Source of the DNA: Watersipora subatra
Taxonomy: Eukaryota; Bryozoa; Gymnolaemata; Cheilostomatida; Watersiporidae
Reading direction: 5' to 3'
NCBI RefSeq assembly: GCF_963576615.1
Contig: NC_088717.1
Span: forward strand, 26,873,513 to 26,937,512
DNA length: 64,000 nucleotides
The notes beneath the pieces were generated by a model. That model was not told where the DNA came from. It saw only the letters and a program-made list of their open reading frames with translations, and did no database searches. Both the position numbers and the translations under genes were made by a program. This document shows, piece by piece, positions 1 through 11,200 of the stretch (positions are counted from its first letter, which is position 1; every line of letters starts with the position of its first letter).

Positions 1-37
1 TTGCTGGGAAAAATCAAGAAGACCACGATTACAAGCT

Positions 38-319
38 ATGGCGTTGTCCAAAAGCCCTAGAAAATATAATGGTAAATTTAATAAAGGGTGTATTCAGCAC
101 AACTACTTTGAAGTATATTATCTCAGACAAATTGCACAAAAGAAAAGCCTCAAACCTGACCCTACAATGGTTAGAGCCATTGATAACATGCCAGATCCTA
201 CTGATGGTATCCAGCATCTCATAATGTCACTCAACCTTTCGAGATGGTACATACCTAATGTATTTAAGGTAACACAGCCAATCCGGGAGCTACCAAAGTC
301 AGATACTACATGGTCATGA
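38..319 (+). pseudogene. Ty3/gypsy pol remnant: end of reverse transcriptase
   Basis: The reading frame holds the stretch that follows the catalytic part of gypsy reverse transcriptases: a 'LKPDPTMVRAIDNMPDPTD' segment, then a decayed 'I..L...SRWYIPN' and 'TQPIRELPKSDTTW'. In intact elements this joins the polymerase to RNase H. The upstream catalytic YxDD part lies outside the window. The frame ends at a stop near 319 and RNase H resumes in another frame, so this is a dead copy. Family assignment is from remembered gypsy elements of the K02A2.6 type. Confidence 0.8.
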
Positions 320-339
320 GAACCCAATCAAAAGGACCC

Positions 340-860
340 CATGAAGAAAATCAAAGCCACGCTTATGCTTGAGCCTTTTCTGAAACGTTTTGATGTGGCT
401 ACGGACATCCTTATGCTCTGCACTGTGCTCTAGACGCTGCCCTTCTACAAGAAAAGCAGCCTGTGGCATATGCGTCAAGAGCCCTTAAAATACTGAGTTA
501 TTGGCTATAATATATGATTGTGAGAAATTCCATGCCTATGGGAGAGATATTTATGTTCAGACAGATCATCAACCATTAATGAACATAGTAAAAAAACCAT
601 TGTGGATGGCTTCCCCAAAGCTGCAGAAAGTCCTCATTTTACAACGCTATCAAGTTCTTGACATTAGATACGTGCCTGGCAAGTACTTGTACCTGGCTGG
701 CACATTATCAAGGGCATACTTACCTACCACAGAACCGGGCATAGAGGATGATGCGGTGATGGCTCACTGTGCCTTCAGCTGGAGGATTCTGCAAAGGAAA
801 CAATGTGTGATGTCTATACCCAAGATGAAAGTATGTCTCTCTGTTAGTCTTCCGTACTAG
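340..860 (+). pseudogene. Ty3/gypsy pol remnant: RNase H domain
   Basis: Pieces of the gypsy RNase H follow in shifting frames: 'LEPFLKRFDVATD' near 370-405, 'DAALLQEKQPVAYASRAL' near 432-488, then 501-725 with 'YDCEKFHAYGRDIYVQTDHQPL' type sequence and the closing 'LDIRYVPGKYLYLAGTLSRAYL'. The end motif is normally 'VADTLSRAYL', so the aspartate is already replaced. At least two frameshifts or stops (a TAG near 432, a frame change near 500) show it is not functional. Confidence 0.8.
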
Positions 861-1037
861 ATGGATGACAATGGTGGTCTAGATAACAAGTACTGACTCC
901 CATTTAACCTTACTGGAACTTTCGGGATGAGCCCTATCTGATGGATGGAATGACGTAACGAGCAAAACGATTAATGATACACCAACCACAGCGACATGAA
1001 TACCTTATGAGAATCCATGTAGGGAATCTGGGCTTAA

Positions 1038-1484
1038 ATGAGTACATCCAAAAAGCCAAGCAAACTGTTTTCTGGTAAGATCAGACAAATGATTTCTAAC
1101 TACTCAGTATGCTTGAAACGTGTAAGCAGGCAACAGAAGATGCTCATTCACCCTCATGAGGTACCCACACTTTCATGGAATAAAATGGAAATGGATGTAC
1201 CGGAGTTCCAAAATCGCAACTACATAATGGTTGTTGACTTTTATTCCTATTATCCTGAACTTTGTATAATTCGAGGCAAGACTGCCAAGGATGTGATTGG
1301 CACACTAAAATCTATGTTTGCAGCGCATGGTGTTCCCATGAATGTTGTTCCTGACAACATGACATTTGGTCCCGCTGCAATGAAGCAGTTCTCTATAGAT
1401 TGGTGCTTCAATATTACCACGTTCAGCCCACACTATCATAGATCAAATGAGATGGCTGGACGTTATGTTCAAACCGTCAACTAG
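1038..1484 (+). pseudogene. Ty3/gypsy pol remnant: integrase core
   Basis: Resembles the gypsy integrase core: 'NKMEMDVPEF..RNYIMVVDFYSYYPE', then 'VIGTLKSMFAAHGVPMNVVPDN', then 'TTFSPHYHRSNEMAGRYVQTVN'. The first two catalytic aspartates (VVDFYS and VPDN) are present. The third position, normally the glutamate in 'NG.AER', reads 'NEMAGR', so the DDE triad looks broken. The zinc-binding head upstream is unrecognisable. A stop closes the frame at 1484. Confidence 0.82.
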
Positions 1485-1554
1485 TTTATAAAGAAAGCAG
1501 TCAACTCTGATCTAGTCACTTTTAGCATATTAACAGAGCCTATTGGCTGGCCTA

Positions 1555-1870
1555 CCATACACCCCTTCTGTGATGCTTTTCAGAAGGTACGTCAAAAGCC
1601 TCCTACAACGAACAACATAAATGTTGAAACCTAGAGTTTCCAATGCTATGGAGCTTATCAAACAGTGGCAAAATGAGAAGAAAGTCATGCATGTACATGA
1701 GAGGCCTACTAGGCCTTTGGAGACACTGGAGAAAACCGAGATGGCGTTGATTAGGACTGATGGACAGTCCTAATCAATGCCAGACAGAACCTTACTAGAC
1801 AGAAGATTAAATAATTGACAAGACTCCACATCATACGTTGTAGACACAGTTGCGAGCCAACTTGGAGAAG
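1555..1870 (+). pseudogene. Ty3/gypsy pol remnant: integrase C-terminal region
   Basis: Continues the integrase in broken frames. At 1621 a frame reads 'MLKPRVSNAMELIKQWQNEKK', matching the 'ML.PR..A..L...R..K...YN' stretch near gypsy integrase ends. Near 1785-1860 'RTDGQS', then 'STSYVVDTV', recall the chromodomain-like 'PRSYVVDT' end. Stops interrupt the frames. No LTR could be recognised downstream, so the 3' border of the copy is unknown. Confidence 0.6.
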
Positions 1871-2639
1871 CGAACTCATTAGGATGTGACACAGGATGAT
1901 CTACCAGCTACTACAGTCTTATGATATGACTCAATTCACACCACTGATGAGTTATTCTACTCCAAACCTACGCAGGAATGTGAGGATGAACTGTGGCACC
2001 CTCACAAAGCGGTTTTATGATGACCTATCTGCTTGCTAGTCTTACCTTCCCTTTTTAAATAGGAGTTACGATGTCCTGGCAGTTTCTGAGTCTCTGATTA
2101 TTTTTCATGATGGCGTAGCTTCCAATAGCTAGTCTCATCTTTTCTAGTAGTAGTTGGTTGGTTTTGAGGCGGTCTAGCACTCTAGCTGCTTAAACCTATT
2201 CATGTTAGTATTCATTTTATAGCCTTATTCATTTTGCCTACTCTTCCAGGAAAGGGAGGAGGTTACTATCAGTATAATTGAGAGTCATCTTTCTAGTTTG
2301 AATAATGCTTTTATTAACTCCGGTACGAGGAAGTGACAGATGAGACTAGTGATGAAGCAAAACCAACTATTTATACTATGATACATAGACTGCAGTTCTT
2401 CCTTGTTTATCCTCAAGAGCAGAGGCAAGGAACCTTTTTGACTAAGAGAGCCACAAAACCCACATTTCGAAAATTAATTCTAGGAGACCCATATGTATAT
2501 TTTGAATCTCGAAAACATAAAATAGAAAAGGAAGACCAACCAATTTAGTATGTTTGAGCAATTTTAGAGTATAAGACAACTGGATTTCTTTCGAACAACA
2601 ATGTTATAACAAATATATTTTGAAAAGTACTTCTTACCA
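1871..2639. other. Unassigned stretch downstream of gypsy remnant
   Basis: No recognisable gene. It may hold the 3' untranslated region or LTR of the gypsy copy, but no long direct repeat partner is in the window. A 71-codon open frame at 2333-2548 resembles nothing known to me and is likely chance. Confidence 0.4.
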
Positions 2640-2879
2640 TCAATGCGACTTCTGATGCTGCATACTTTTGCTGATAACTTTGTAGTCCGGTTGATACATA
2701 GTGAGGTTCAGCTTCATGCAGGCATTTAGGCTTCCATCTGTTAAACGTGACTGCAGGTTTGTCTCAATATTCTTCATGTGTGAGAATGACTGCTCATATG
2801 CATATGTAGAGCCAAACATGGTCAAAATGTACAGCGGAGTACAGAAAGAATTAGAAACTTTTTGCTGCGCATGACACAT
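2640..2879 (-). pseudogene. hAT-family transposase C-terminal fragment
   Basis: The minus-strand frame ends in the dimerisation-region signature of hAT transposases and their domesticated relatives (GTF2IRD2, EPM2AIP1, ZBED group): 'MFGSTYAYEQSFSHMKNIETN', 'SRLTDGSLNACMKL' and a 'PDYKVISK' tail. In intact proteins this is 'FGSTYxCExxFSxMKxxKxxxRxxLTDxHLxxxL'. Only about 75 residues remain and the catalytic part is missing. The expected terminal inverted repeat sequence lies at 3055-3094, so the copy looks internally deleted. Confidence 0.72.
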
Positions 2880-3049
2880 CGAAAAGTTGCAAATGGAAAT
2901 ATATTTTTCTTAAATGGAGGTTATTTTTTTCTGTTTATTATTACTGGAATTCAAGAATTATTCTTATTATTACGTTAATTAAAATAACAGCAAAATTATG
3001 GATTTTTTTCTATTGATTTATCAAACAGCCAGATGAAATCATCAAAAGA

Positions 3050-3094
3050 GCCACATTTGGCCTGAGAACCATAGGTTCCTTACCCCTGCTCTAG
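3050..3094 (-). repeat. Probable hAT terminal sequence
   Basis: Read on the minus strand from 3094 the sequence starts 'CAGGGGTAAGGAACC' and continues with 'GGTTCTCAGGCC' and 'TGTGGCTCTTT'. This is the usual outline of terminal repeats of hAT elements with GTF2IRD2-like transposases (CAGGGGT..GCAACC...GCC...GTGGCTC). The matching other end was not found. Confidence 0.5.
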
Positions 3095-3489
3095 AGTCTA
3101 AACCTCTTTTGATGAAAAGGAGAGGATTGTCTTGATGGTCTTTACTAAAATGTTTTACAATAAATCATAGTACATGTAGTACATGTACTAGTATCATGTT
3201 TTTTTAGCTTGGTGCAGGGGATAGGGGCCAAACCTGTCTAATTGTGTTCCACACAGTGGAAAGTATTCATGAGTCAAAAAAGAGGGGCAATTAGCCTGTG
3301 GTGATGAAGTGATAAGGGGGTCATTTTTTATTAATGTGTAAGTCAGTAAAAAGGGTGCATTTTATAACATCTCAGACTAGCCCTTGGAGATTAATAGAAA
3401 AGAGTGAAACCCCTGGGATTCCAGTAATGGTCAACATACGAAAATGTGGGGGAGAGGTATGCTACATACATGTACTTCACCTTGGAGAA

Positions 3490-4060
3490 AGATTGAAATA
3501 GTAGGCTACATGTTTTATCAAAACAAGCATGCGAGATGCTTTTTTACACACTGTTTCAATATGCACATCCCAGGTAATATCCCTACTGATATTCATACCT
3601 AAATACTTTACAGATTACACGTAGCTCAAAGATCGACCACACAGGTGATAATTTTTGAAGCATATCTTGTCCAAACACTATAACATGTGATTCTACAGGA
3701 TTGAACTGCATCTGCCATTCAACAGTACCTGTATTAAATCTATTGAAGTTATCCTAAAATTCTATGCAGATCTGTTTTGATTTAATATCATGATAAAACA
3801 AGACATCAGCATAATGCCTGATTTTTAATGTTCAATCATATTAACTATGTTACATTGTATTTATGTAAAGGGTAAACAACGCTGAACTTAAAACAGAGCC
3901 TTGAGGAACTCTGAATGTAACTGGTAACATTTTTGAACGTTTACCATTCACCTCAACTTGTTGACACCGTTTGGAGAAAAAATCTCATATCCACAACAAT
4001 AGCTTAGAATTTCCGTTGTATTGAGATTGTAACTTACTTTTGTATTAATTTATTATGATG
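3490..4060 (-). pseudogene. Non-LTR retrotransposon reverse transcriptase remnant
   Basis: On the minus strand, from right to left, three conserved blocks follow in order: 'W-I-stop-DFFSKRCQQVEVNG' with 'VPQGSVLSSALFTLYI' (3870-4010); 'EWQMQFNPVESHVIVFGQD' (3650-3730); and 'VKYLGMNISRDITWDVHI' (3540-3600). These match the fingers-to-thumb region of Jockey/CR1-type RTs ('GVPQGSVLGPLLF', 'W.MKFN..KC', 'YLGV.I..DL.W..HI'). The active-site YADD block is lost in decayed sequence between the first two. Stops within each block mark a dead copy. Confidence 0.8.
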
Positions 4061-4114
4061 TATTCTATGAAATGCTTTTGCGATTATGTACATACATTAT
4101 GTACATACATTAAA

Positions 4115-4149
4115 TGTACATACTGCCATGTAACATGGCAGTATGTACA
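4115..4149. repeat. Perfect 16-bp palindrome, 3-nt loop
   Basis: TGTACATACTGCCATG at 4115-4130 is followed by TAA and by its exact reverse complement at 4134-4149. Several other TGTACATAC copies lie just upstream (4086-4110). It may be the end-to-end junction of small inverted-repeat elements, or a hairpin site. Confidence 0.8.
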
Positions 4150-4304
4150 GTTTCTTTGGTTATCTCTGGACTTCTGCAGGTCATTTAGGAAAGTCACAAG
4201 TTGAGTGCTACAAGAAAAACACTTTCTAAAGCTGTGTTGGTTTTTGACTATCATGTTATGTTACCAACATCTTTAAACGCTTGATGTAAAACAACATATT
4301 CAAG

Positions 4305-4460
4305 TAACTTGCAGGATGTAACTTGCAGAGTATAACTTGCAGGGTGTAACTTGCAGTTTATAACTTGCAGGGTGTAACTTGCAGGGTGTGACTTGCAGGG
4401 TGTAACTTGCAGGGTGTGACTTGCAGGGTGTAACTTGCAGGGTGTGACTTGCAGGGGATG
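4305..4460. repeat. 14-bp minisatellite, about 10 copies
   Basis: The unit ACTTGCAGGGTGTA, with GTGA/GTAA variants, repeats in tandem. Older copies at the left are more diverged than the copies near 4380-4450. Confidence 0.9.
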
Positions 4461-5211
4461 CTTGTAAGTAAAATGGATCTACAATTTTTAGATCATGTTT
4501 ATCCCATCTTTGTAGTATAAAACAGAAATTTGCTATTTCCCAGCTATTTGGCAACTTACATTTTGTATGGAATAATTGACAATATAAACTAGAATTGTTG
4601 CTGCGCTGATCGATATCTATGCATGTCTTCCTTCTTAAGACCTGATCTTAAGAAGTCTGGTCTAAAAGCTTTTTCATTTTTGGCTCTTTAATTAATTTGA
4701 TTACTCCATTGATTCATCCCATTACTCCATTAATTTCAGTACTCCATATTGTATTGTATCCAATTGGCTGACCAGTTGATTAGGGTGTGCCACCTAATTG
4801 GATACAATACATCAGGTAAAATCTAAACTTACAAAAATATCACACCTAATAAGTCACAATATTTATTGAAGCATGTACGAAAGCATGAGGAATATTGTGG
4901 CGTACAGTAACATTCGTCAAAGGAAAACTTCACCACGCCCCCAAACTTTCATTGACCGTCTCTTCTGCAGGAAAGCATGCGGAGAGCATGACCAATCAAA
5001 ATTCGTAGGGTTGGTTAACGATTGGTCGATTCGCAATTATCGCGATTCAGAAGGTCATGTTAAACTTAGACTGCAATTCGTTCTACACTATTTGCTTTTT
5101 GTTTATCGGACCTTATAAAATAGTAAGGCTCCATATCGTAGATATTGATTGATTCGAATCCATTTCTATTTAAAATGGTAAAGGTTTTCTTCGAATATCG
5201 TCTTCCTTGAA
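4461..5211 (+). other. Region upstream of UXS1, including probable promoter and 5' UTR
   Basis: Nothing codes convincingly here. 4745-4815 holds an imperfect inverted repeat whose arms contain TATTGTATCCAATTGG and its complement. The stretch 4850-5130 is less AT-rich than its surroundings and lies just upstream of the first UXS1 coding exon, so it is the likeliest promoter position. No TATA box can be assigned with confidence. Confidence 0.4.
5175..5210 (+). other. Upstream ORF in the UXS1 leader, 11 codons
   Basis: An ATG at 5175 in the context AAAATGG opens an 11-codon frame that ends with TGA at 5208-5210, one base before the UXS1 start codon at 5212. If the leader includes it, ribosomes would have to reinitiate or leak past it. 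The transcription start is not known, so its presence in the mRNA is an inference. Confidence 0.5.
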
Positions 5212-5275
5212 ATGCGTTTAGGCAGATTTAAAAAGATGGCCTATGTTGGACTTTTGATGTTTTTATCGTTTTCAG
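5212..5275 (+). CDS. UXS1: UXS1 exon 1: cytoplasmic tail and start of membrane anchor
   Basis: Starts at ATG 5212 and encodes [20 protein letters not shown], a basic tail followed by hydrophobic residues. It ends at donor G|GTTAGT in phase 1, which joins exon 2 to give a valine codon. An in-frame ATG at 5236 is a less likely start because it would drop the basic tail. Confidence 0.8.
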
Positions 5276-8200
5276 GTTAGTGATCTATACAGCATACAAT
5301 ATTGTTTGATAATTACTTGTGCTGTATTGGGCTCAGTTTCGTTATGGCTGTTCGCGTTATACTGATACGAATGTTCGAAATTTCTAACAAGGCCAACATT
5401 TCAGAGACTTATACAATGTTAAGACGTTTGGCCATGAAGGACATGTAAGATCGCTATCATTGTTAAATCTATGACCGGGCATGTACGTCAATCATTATAT
5501 TTCATTGACTGTTTTAATATTATTTTGACAGTTTTGTACGTGATGACCATTGATGGTGAAGGCAACGTAAAAGATTCTGAGAACATTTTAAGGTAAATTT
5601 GTTAGTGTTATTTCTAATTTTTTTATTACGTTAAATTATTTTTGAATCTACTATTATCTGTCGATGGGCTATCCATAAACGATTTCGTTTTTAATTAGTT
5701 TGAAACAGTTACTCTTCTTCATATTTACCTTTACGGCTGCTTCAAGCAAATGAATTTCCTACGTTATATCTTGAAAGTTCTCTAGGCATATAGTATGGTT
5801 ATAGCTTGAACTTCAGTAAGCCTGCAAGTTAGCATTCGCTCTTACTTTTTATTTAATAAACAATAGAGCTGGAAAAACTGGTGTGCCTTGTGAATTTTGA
5901 AGTCCTTAGTCAGCACTTATCAATTGTATTGCTTCACATTGCGACTAAGCTTTTAACTATGTGGTTAACGGTGTTAGCTGTGTGTGTTTAAGGCATTGTT
6001 GAAGATCCAGTTTAGATTTCAGCTCTCTGACGATTTGTCGTAGAAAGCTGTTATATTAGACAGATTTTGGGCCTAAATTGTGGACTGCTTGACCTTTAAT
6101 GCTACCTTGGTGAAGACCATCTCGGCAGGTTGGACTTAAAATCATGTCAAATGGTCAAATATATATAATAAAAATGACTTGTTGTTTTATATGTTGCTGC
6201 TGGGTTAAAACTTTAGAATCTTCTTAGAATGACCTTCCAATAACATATACATGTATATTGTTTCATATATTCTAAATATGTTTGTTTTTCATTATATTTT
6301 GAGCCTTTCATGTTTTATTAAAAACAAATGGGTGTGAGATTGGCCTCTTCAGTTGTAGAGTGTTTGGAGATGAAAACAATTAAGGATGCACTGTCATAAA
6401 GTATAATTAAATTTATATACTAGATGATTCTAAGCTGCTATGAAAACGATCCTTGCGTGAAATGGTTGTTCCGGCTGCCAACAACTGTTAGAAATAGCTT
6501 TGTTCATGTAACTGTTCGATAGTGTGAAAAGAGATGTACAAACTGGAGACAACAACTTGCAGAAACAACTGGAAGTTATTGATAGTGAGATCAGCAGTTT
6601 AAGATATAACCTGAGTTTTTTACAATCAAAGGTTGACAATGTGAACCAAAGGTATGTACAGATGTTTTGTTCTCGTGCTGCCATACATGTTGGCATTTGC
6701 TCTGCCCATTCTCGATTTGCAATAATTTACTTGCTGTTTGGTTGAGATGTTAACACCGTAACGTCATCATAAATAAATATGTTCAACTGTTGCTCTTTAT
6801 TCTTATAGGGTGAATTCCACTCGTTATCCATATGTAAAATATCTTAATTACAGAGATAGGAAGCGAATTTTGGTAAGTTGTAGAATCTCACAATCTAAAA
6901 TGAATGTTTTCCCTTAATTTTCAATAGCATCCTCCTAGACCTAGGTTTGCTTTCTTACTTGTCCTTAAATAGGCGGGTTACCAATTGTCACTGATGTTTT
7001 GTTATTACAAAGGGATATCCATCAAAAACCTGATGTTTCTGTCTAGCTTATGAGTTGATAGTTGCATTACTTTTTTCTAAAATCAACTTCTTTTAGTTGT
7101 ACATAATTTTTATCATTAATATTATTTCTAACTGTTAGAAGCGCCCCGTATAATACACTTACAATTACATGCCATTTATCTGTCTTACAGGTCACAGGTG
7201 GGGCAGGTTTTGTAGGTTCCCACTTGGTTGATGCTCTGATGGTGGAGGGGCATGAGGTCACTGTCATTGATAACTATTTCACAGGCCGCAAGCAAAATAT
7301 CATACACTGGCTTGGCCATCCCAACTTTGAGCTTATCAATCATGATATTGTCAATCCAATATTTGTTGAAGGTGAGCAATATATCGTCTTTATTGTTACA
7401 AGAATTGTTTGAAGCACGCCAGTTAGCAGGTCTCGGGCTGTGCAGGTTATTGGAAAAATCTTATATTGTGAGGAACACTATTAGATTTTAGAAGATGTTA
7501 GGTATTGTGAGTTGTGCTTTATCATTTTTCAAACAACTTTTGGTAACCACATGTTACTTTTTATCAATTGTGATTATGAAGGAAAATGGTGTGCAGTTAT
7601 TGACAAAACTTTCAGACTCGGGTTGAACGACTAGCATACTCAACTAGCATATATATAAATTCAACAAACTGTATTTTATGTAAATTCTGTTCTCTTATAG
7701 CATGACTTGGCAAGCCAAGCTGGTTTGTCTCGCTAGCGGTTCACATAACTACTCCTTAACTCTTGCTACTTTATTAGTTTCTTTACTGGGACTTGATTAC
7801 GTATTCGGTAAAACCTAATATTTGACAAGGGTGCGTATAAATTGTCATAACTTTTGAACCACTCGGTCTATAAGAAATATTTTAATACCAGATTAATCAG
7901 CATAAAATTTTACATCACCTGATGCCATGAAAAATACCACAAATGCGTTACAGAATAAGAACGAACACTTTTTTGACCATTTTCTAAAAGACCGTGAACA
8001 TGTCTAAGTCAGATGGTTTATCAATACCATTACAGGTTAGGGCATTATTATTACTGATAAAATATGAATAACAACTCTCAGGAGTACTATTGTTCAATAA
8101 AAATCAATCAAATTCAATTGATCTAAAATTAGTAAAATTTGTAGCTGTAATGTGTCTAGTAGGACTCGTCATTGGTAAGAAAAACCTGTGATAAAACATA

Positions 8201-11200
8201 AGTTTTTGCAAAGTGACGTTACGCTCAGGGTGGACTGTAAATATTTTTTATTGGTTCAGCGCTTGCAGATGTTTCCTTTCATTTAAGTACAGATATGATA
8301 TGGTAATTTATTAACTACTCACTAATCAGAAATTATTCGCACAAAGTATGTTAAAGCTGCATCATGCTGCTCTTGGTCATACGAAAACCCTTTGCCGAGC
8401 TATACTATGCGGCTCGTGGTACCGAAAGAGTAAAAGTATTATCAAACTGGCCGACATTTGTATACAGCGTAACATGAATCATGAATACATAAATGTGTAG
8501 CTGATTGTTGGTTTAGTGGTATACAGTGAGCAGCTTATATCCTTTACTCAAGTATATACTGTTTATTTGCTTACAAGCATTCACATCTATTATTAATATC
8601 AACTGTAGTTATAATTTACATTTCCTACTACAACTTTGTCATATCCATGCTTTCTCGATAATGCGGCGTTTACCTTCTTAGCTGATATTCATGCGTTTTC
8701 ATTACTGTTGGATTAATCAAGTTATTACCTTATCACCCCATAGTTTAGAGGCAAGTAATTTATCACCTGTGCTTTTTTCTACAGCTATTTTGATGTTGCT
8801 CAAACAGGTTAAACATTGTGAAAGGGTAAAAATTGTATTTACCTACCAGCAGTGATCAGTACATAATTTCTTTGGTTGTCATGTTTACTTGTCGCATAGA
8901 CATAGATAGCAGAACAGTGTGCTTGAGAACAGAGAACAACGTTGACGTAATACACCATCGCATAGACATAGATAGCAGAACAGTGTGCTTGAGAACAGAG
9001 AACAACGTTGACGTAATACACCATCGCATAGACATAGATAGCAGAACAGTGTGCTTGAGAACAGAGAACAACGTTGACGTAATACACCATCGCATAGACA
9101 TAGATAGCAGAACAGTGTGCTTGAGAACAGAGAACAACGTTGACGTAATACACCATTTAAAACCCGCGTATATTTTATTATCGAAAATTTTTAGACTTGT
9201 TTTAAATATATCAGGGAGGCAGTTTAGGTCACACCGTGTATAATAATTTCAGTGAAGATTTCTTGGTCACATGGTTGTCATATAATTAGTTACTATAGAT
9301 AGATTGTTACAAATAGAAGATGTGTAGTAAATATCTATTATCGAGTTTAGTTGCAAATTCCTTTTGTCTAAATCTCATTTCACTTTCTTACACAAATAGA
9401 AACGTCATCTGCCATACAATGAGAATATTTTTCTGAAAGTGAAGTTTTCTGCTTGCCCAAAAGGCATATATGTTTCATGTTTCAGATTCATGTCGATAGT
9501 TGCTCAAGGTCAAATAAGAGTCGCATCGTTATTTCACCAAACTTGATGACAATAATAGCCTGAACTCTGTAAATGTGTAGCCACATTTTTTGCAGTTTAC
9601 TTTATGATAGTACATTTGCCATAGTTTACTTTATGGTAGTACATTTGATAGTAAGATATGATACTTTATGATAGTACATTTGATAGTAAGATATGATACG
9701 TTATGATAGTACATTTGATAGTAAGATATGATACTTTATGATAGTACATTTGATAGTAAGATATGATACTTTATGATAGTACATTTGCCATAAAATCAAT
9801 TACTGAAAATGAAACTTTAATATCTGGATAATGCTGTTTTCATATTATCTTGTGAGTTTATAATGGTCCACTTGGATTAGCTCATTTAAAATGGTACTTG
9901 AATGTCATTTATTAAAACGAATCTTTATATTTCCGGAATTTATTATTCATATAAATAGGACAAATAATATCTGAATAATGCTGGCTCGTGTGTCTCAATA
10001 GCTTTATAGTTTAAGAACCCTATATTATAATTATAGTGGATGAGATCTACCATCTTGCGTCACCGGCCTCTCCTCCACACTACATGTACAATCCCATAAA
10101 AACTATCAAGACAAACACTGTTGGCACTATTAACATGCTTGGACTCGCTAAAAGGGTCAAGGCCAAACTGCTGCTGGCTTCCACGTCAGAGGTCTATGGA
10201 GGTGGGTAGTTGTACATTATCCACCTTCTAAACAAAATATAGAGATAAGAAACTTGGTCTTCATATGGCAATTGAATGAATCTTTGTTTTGTTTAATATG
10301 AATATGAGATGCAATATACTTGCACCAACCATTATCATTTACCTAAGCAAAATGGTTGGAAATTTTAAATTCTGTTACAAGTTTGTCAACTTGGACAAAA
10401 ATGCGTTTTATGCAATAACTGGTCTTTGTCAGGTCACCTAACTTCCTTTGACTACCAGCTAGCTTGCCTAGAACGCTAACGATGAAGTTGTCTTACCTTG
10501 CTCAATAAGCACCCAAATTGTTAGGATGAATTCTGCAATTGATTAGTTATCCTAGTGGTATTTATGCTCGTCAGTGACAGGAAACTGACAGGCATGCTAC
10601 TAGTAACCCTGTCTACATCACTTAACTTCTAACCGGAATAGTTTCTTGTTTTTATCACATCATGGCTGTCGACTCTTATTAGAGTTAGCTGGTATAATTA
10701 CTACATGCGGTGTAGGCATATAGCAAACTTTTGTGTCTGGTTAGACAAGCTTGATTTGATCGATAGATCCTGAGCAGCATCCCCAAAGTGAGAACTACTG
10801 GGGCCATGTGAACCCTATAGGGCCGAGAGCCTGCTATGATGAAGCGAAGAGAGTGGCTGAGTCCATGTGCTACGCTTACCAGAAGCAGGTAGGAGCTCAT
10901 GTGAATATGGTCTGTCATAGATTTCTCCACCAGGCCTTTGAAAGCACCTAACATGACCGTAAAAAGGTGTTTAATGTAATTATTTGGTTTTTATGCAAAA
11001 CAGGTTAATTGTTGATAAGACCAAAATTAATTCTTGGAACAAATTAAAAAACTACTCTGAAAACATAAAAAGAATTGGTGGCTTTGTTATACACTTGCTA
11101 GATGGTAACCAGAGTTAGAGTGTTCAAGCTGTAGAATTCGGTAAATCAAAGACTGATCCTCAGTTGGGTTTTGAGTTGCTGCCTCAGTAGTCACTGCTAT

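Larger units (their letters stand above)
7372..10036 (+). other. UXS1 intron 5 with two tandem arrays
   Basis: Apart from the 66-bp and 35-bp arrays listed separately nothing recognisable lies here. It is AT-rich sequence with no conserved frame. Confidence 0.7.

Noticed and set aside
4873..5118. 81-codon plus-strand frame upstream of UXS1
   Set aside because: No recognisable domain, and it lies where the UXS1 promoter or leader is expected; likely chance in a less AT-rich stretch.
8833..9243. Overlapping repeat proteins on both strands
   Set aside because: A consequence of a stop-free 66-bp unit, within a UXS1 intron.
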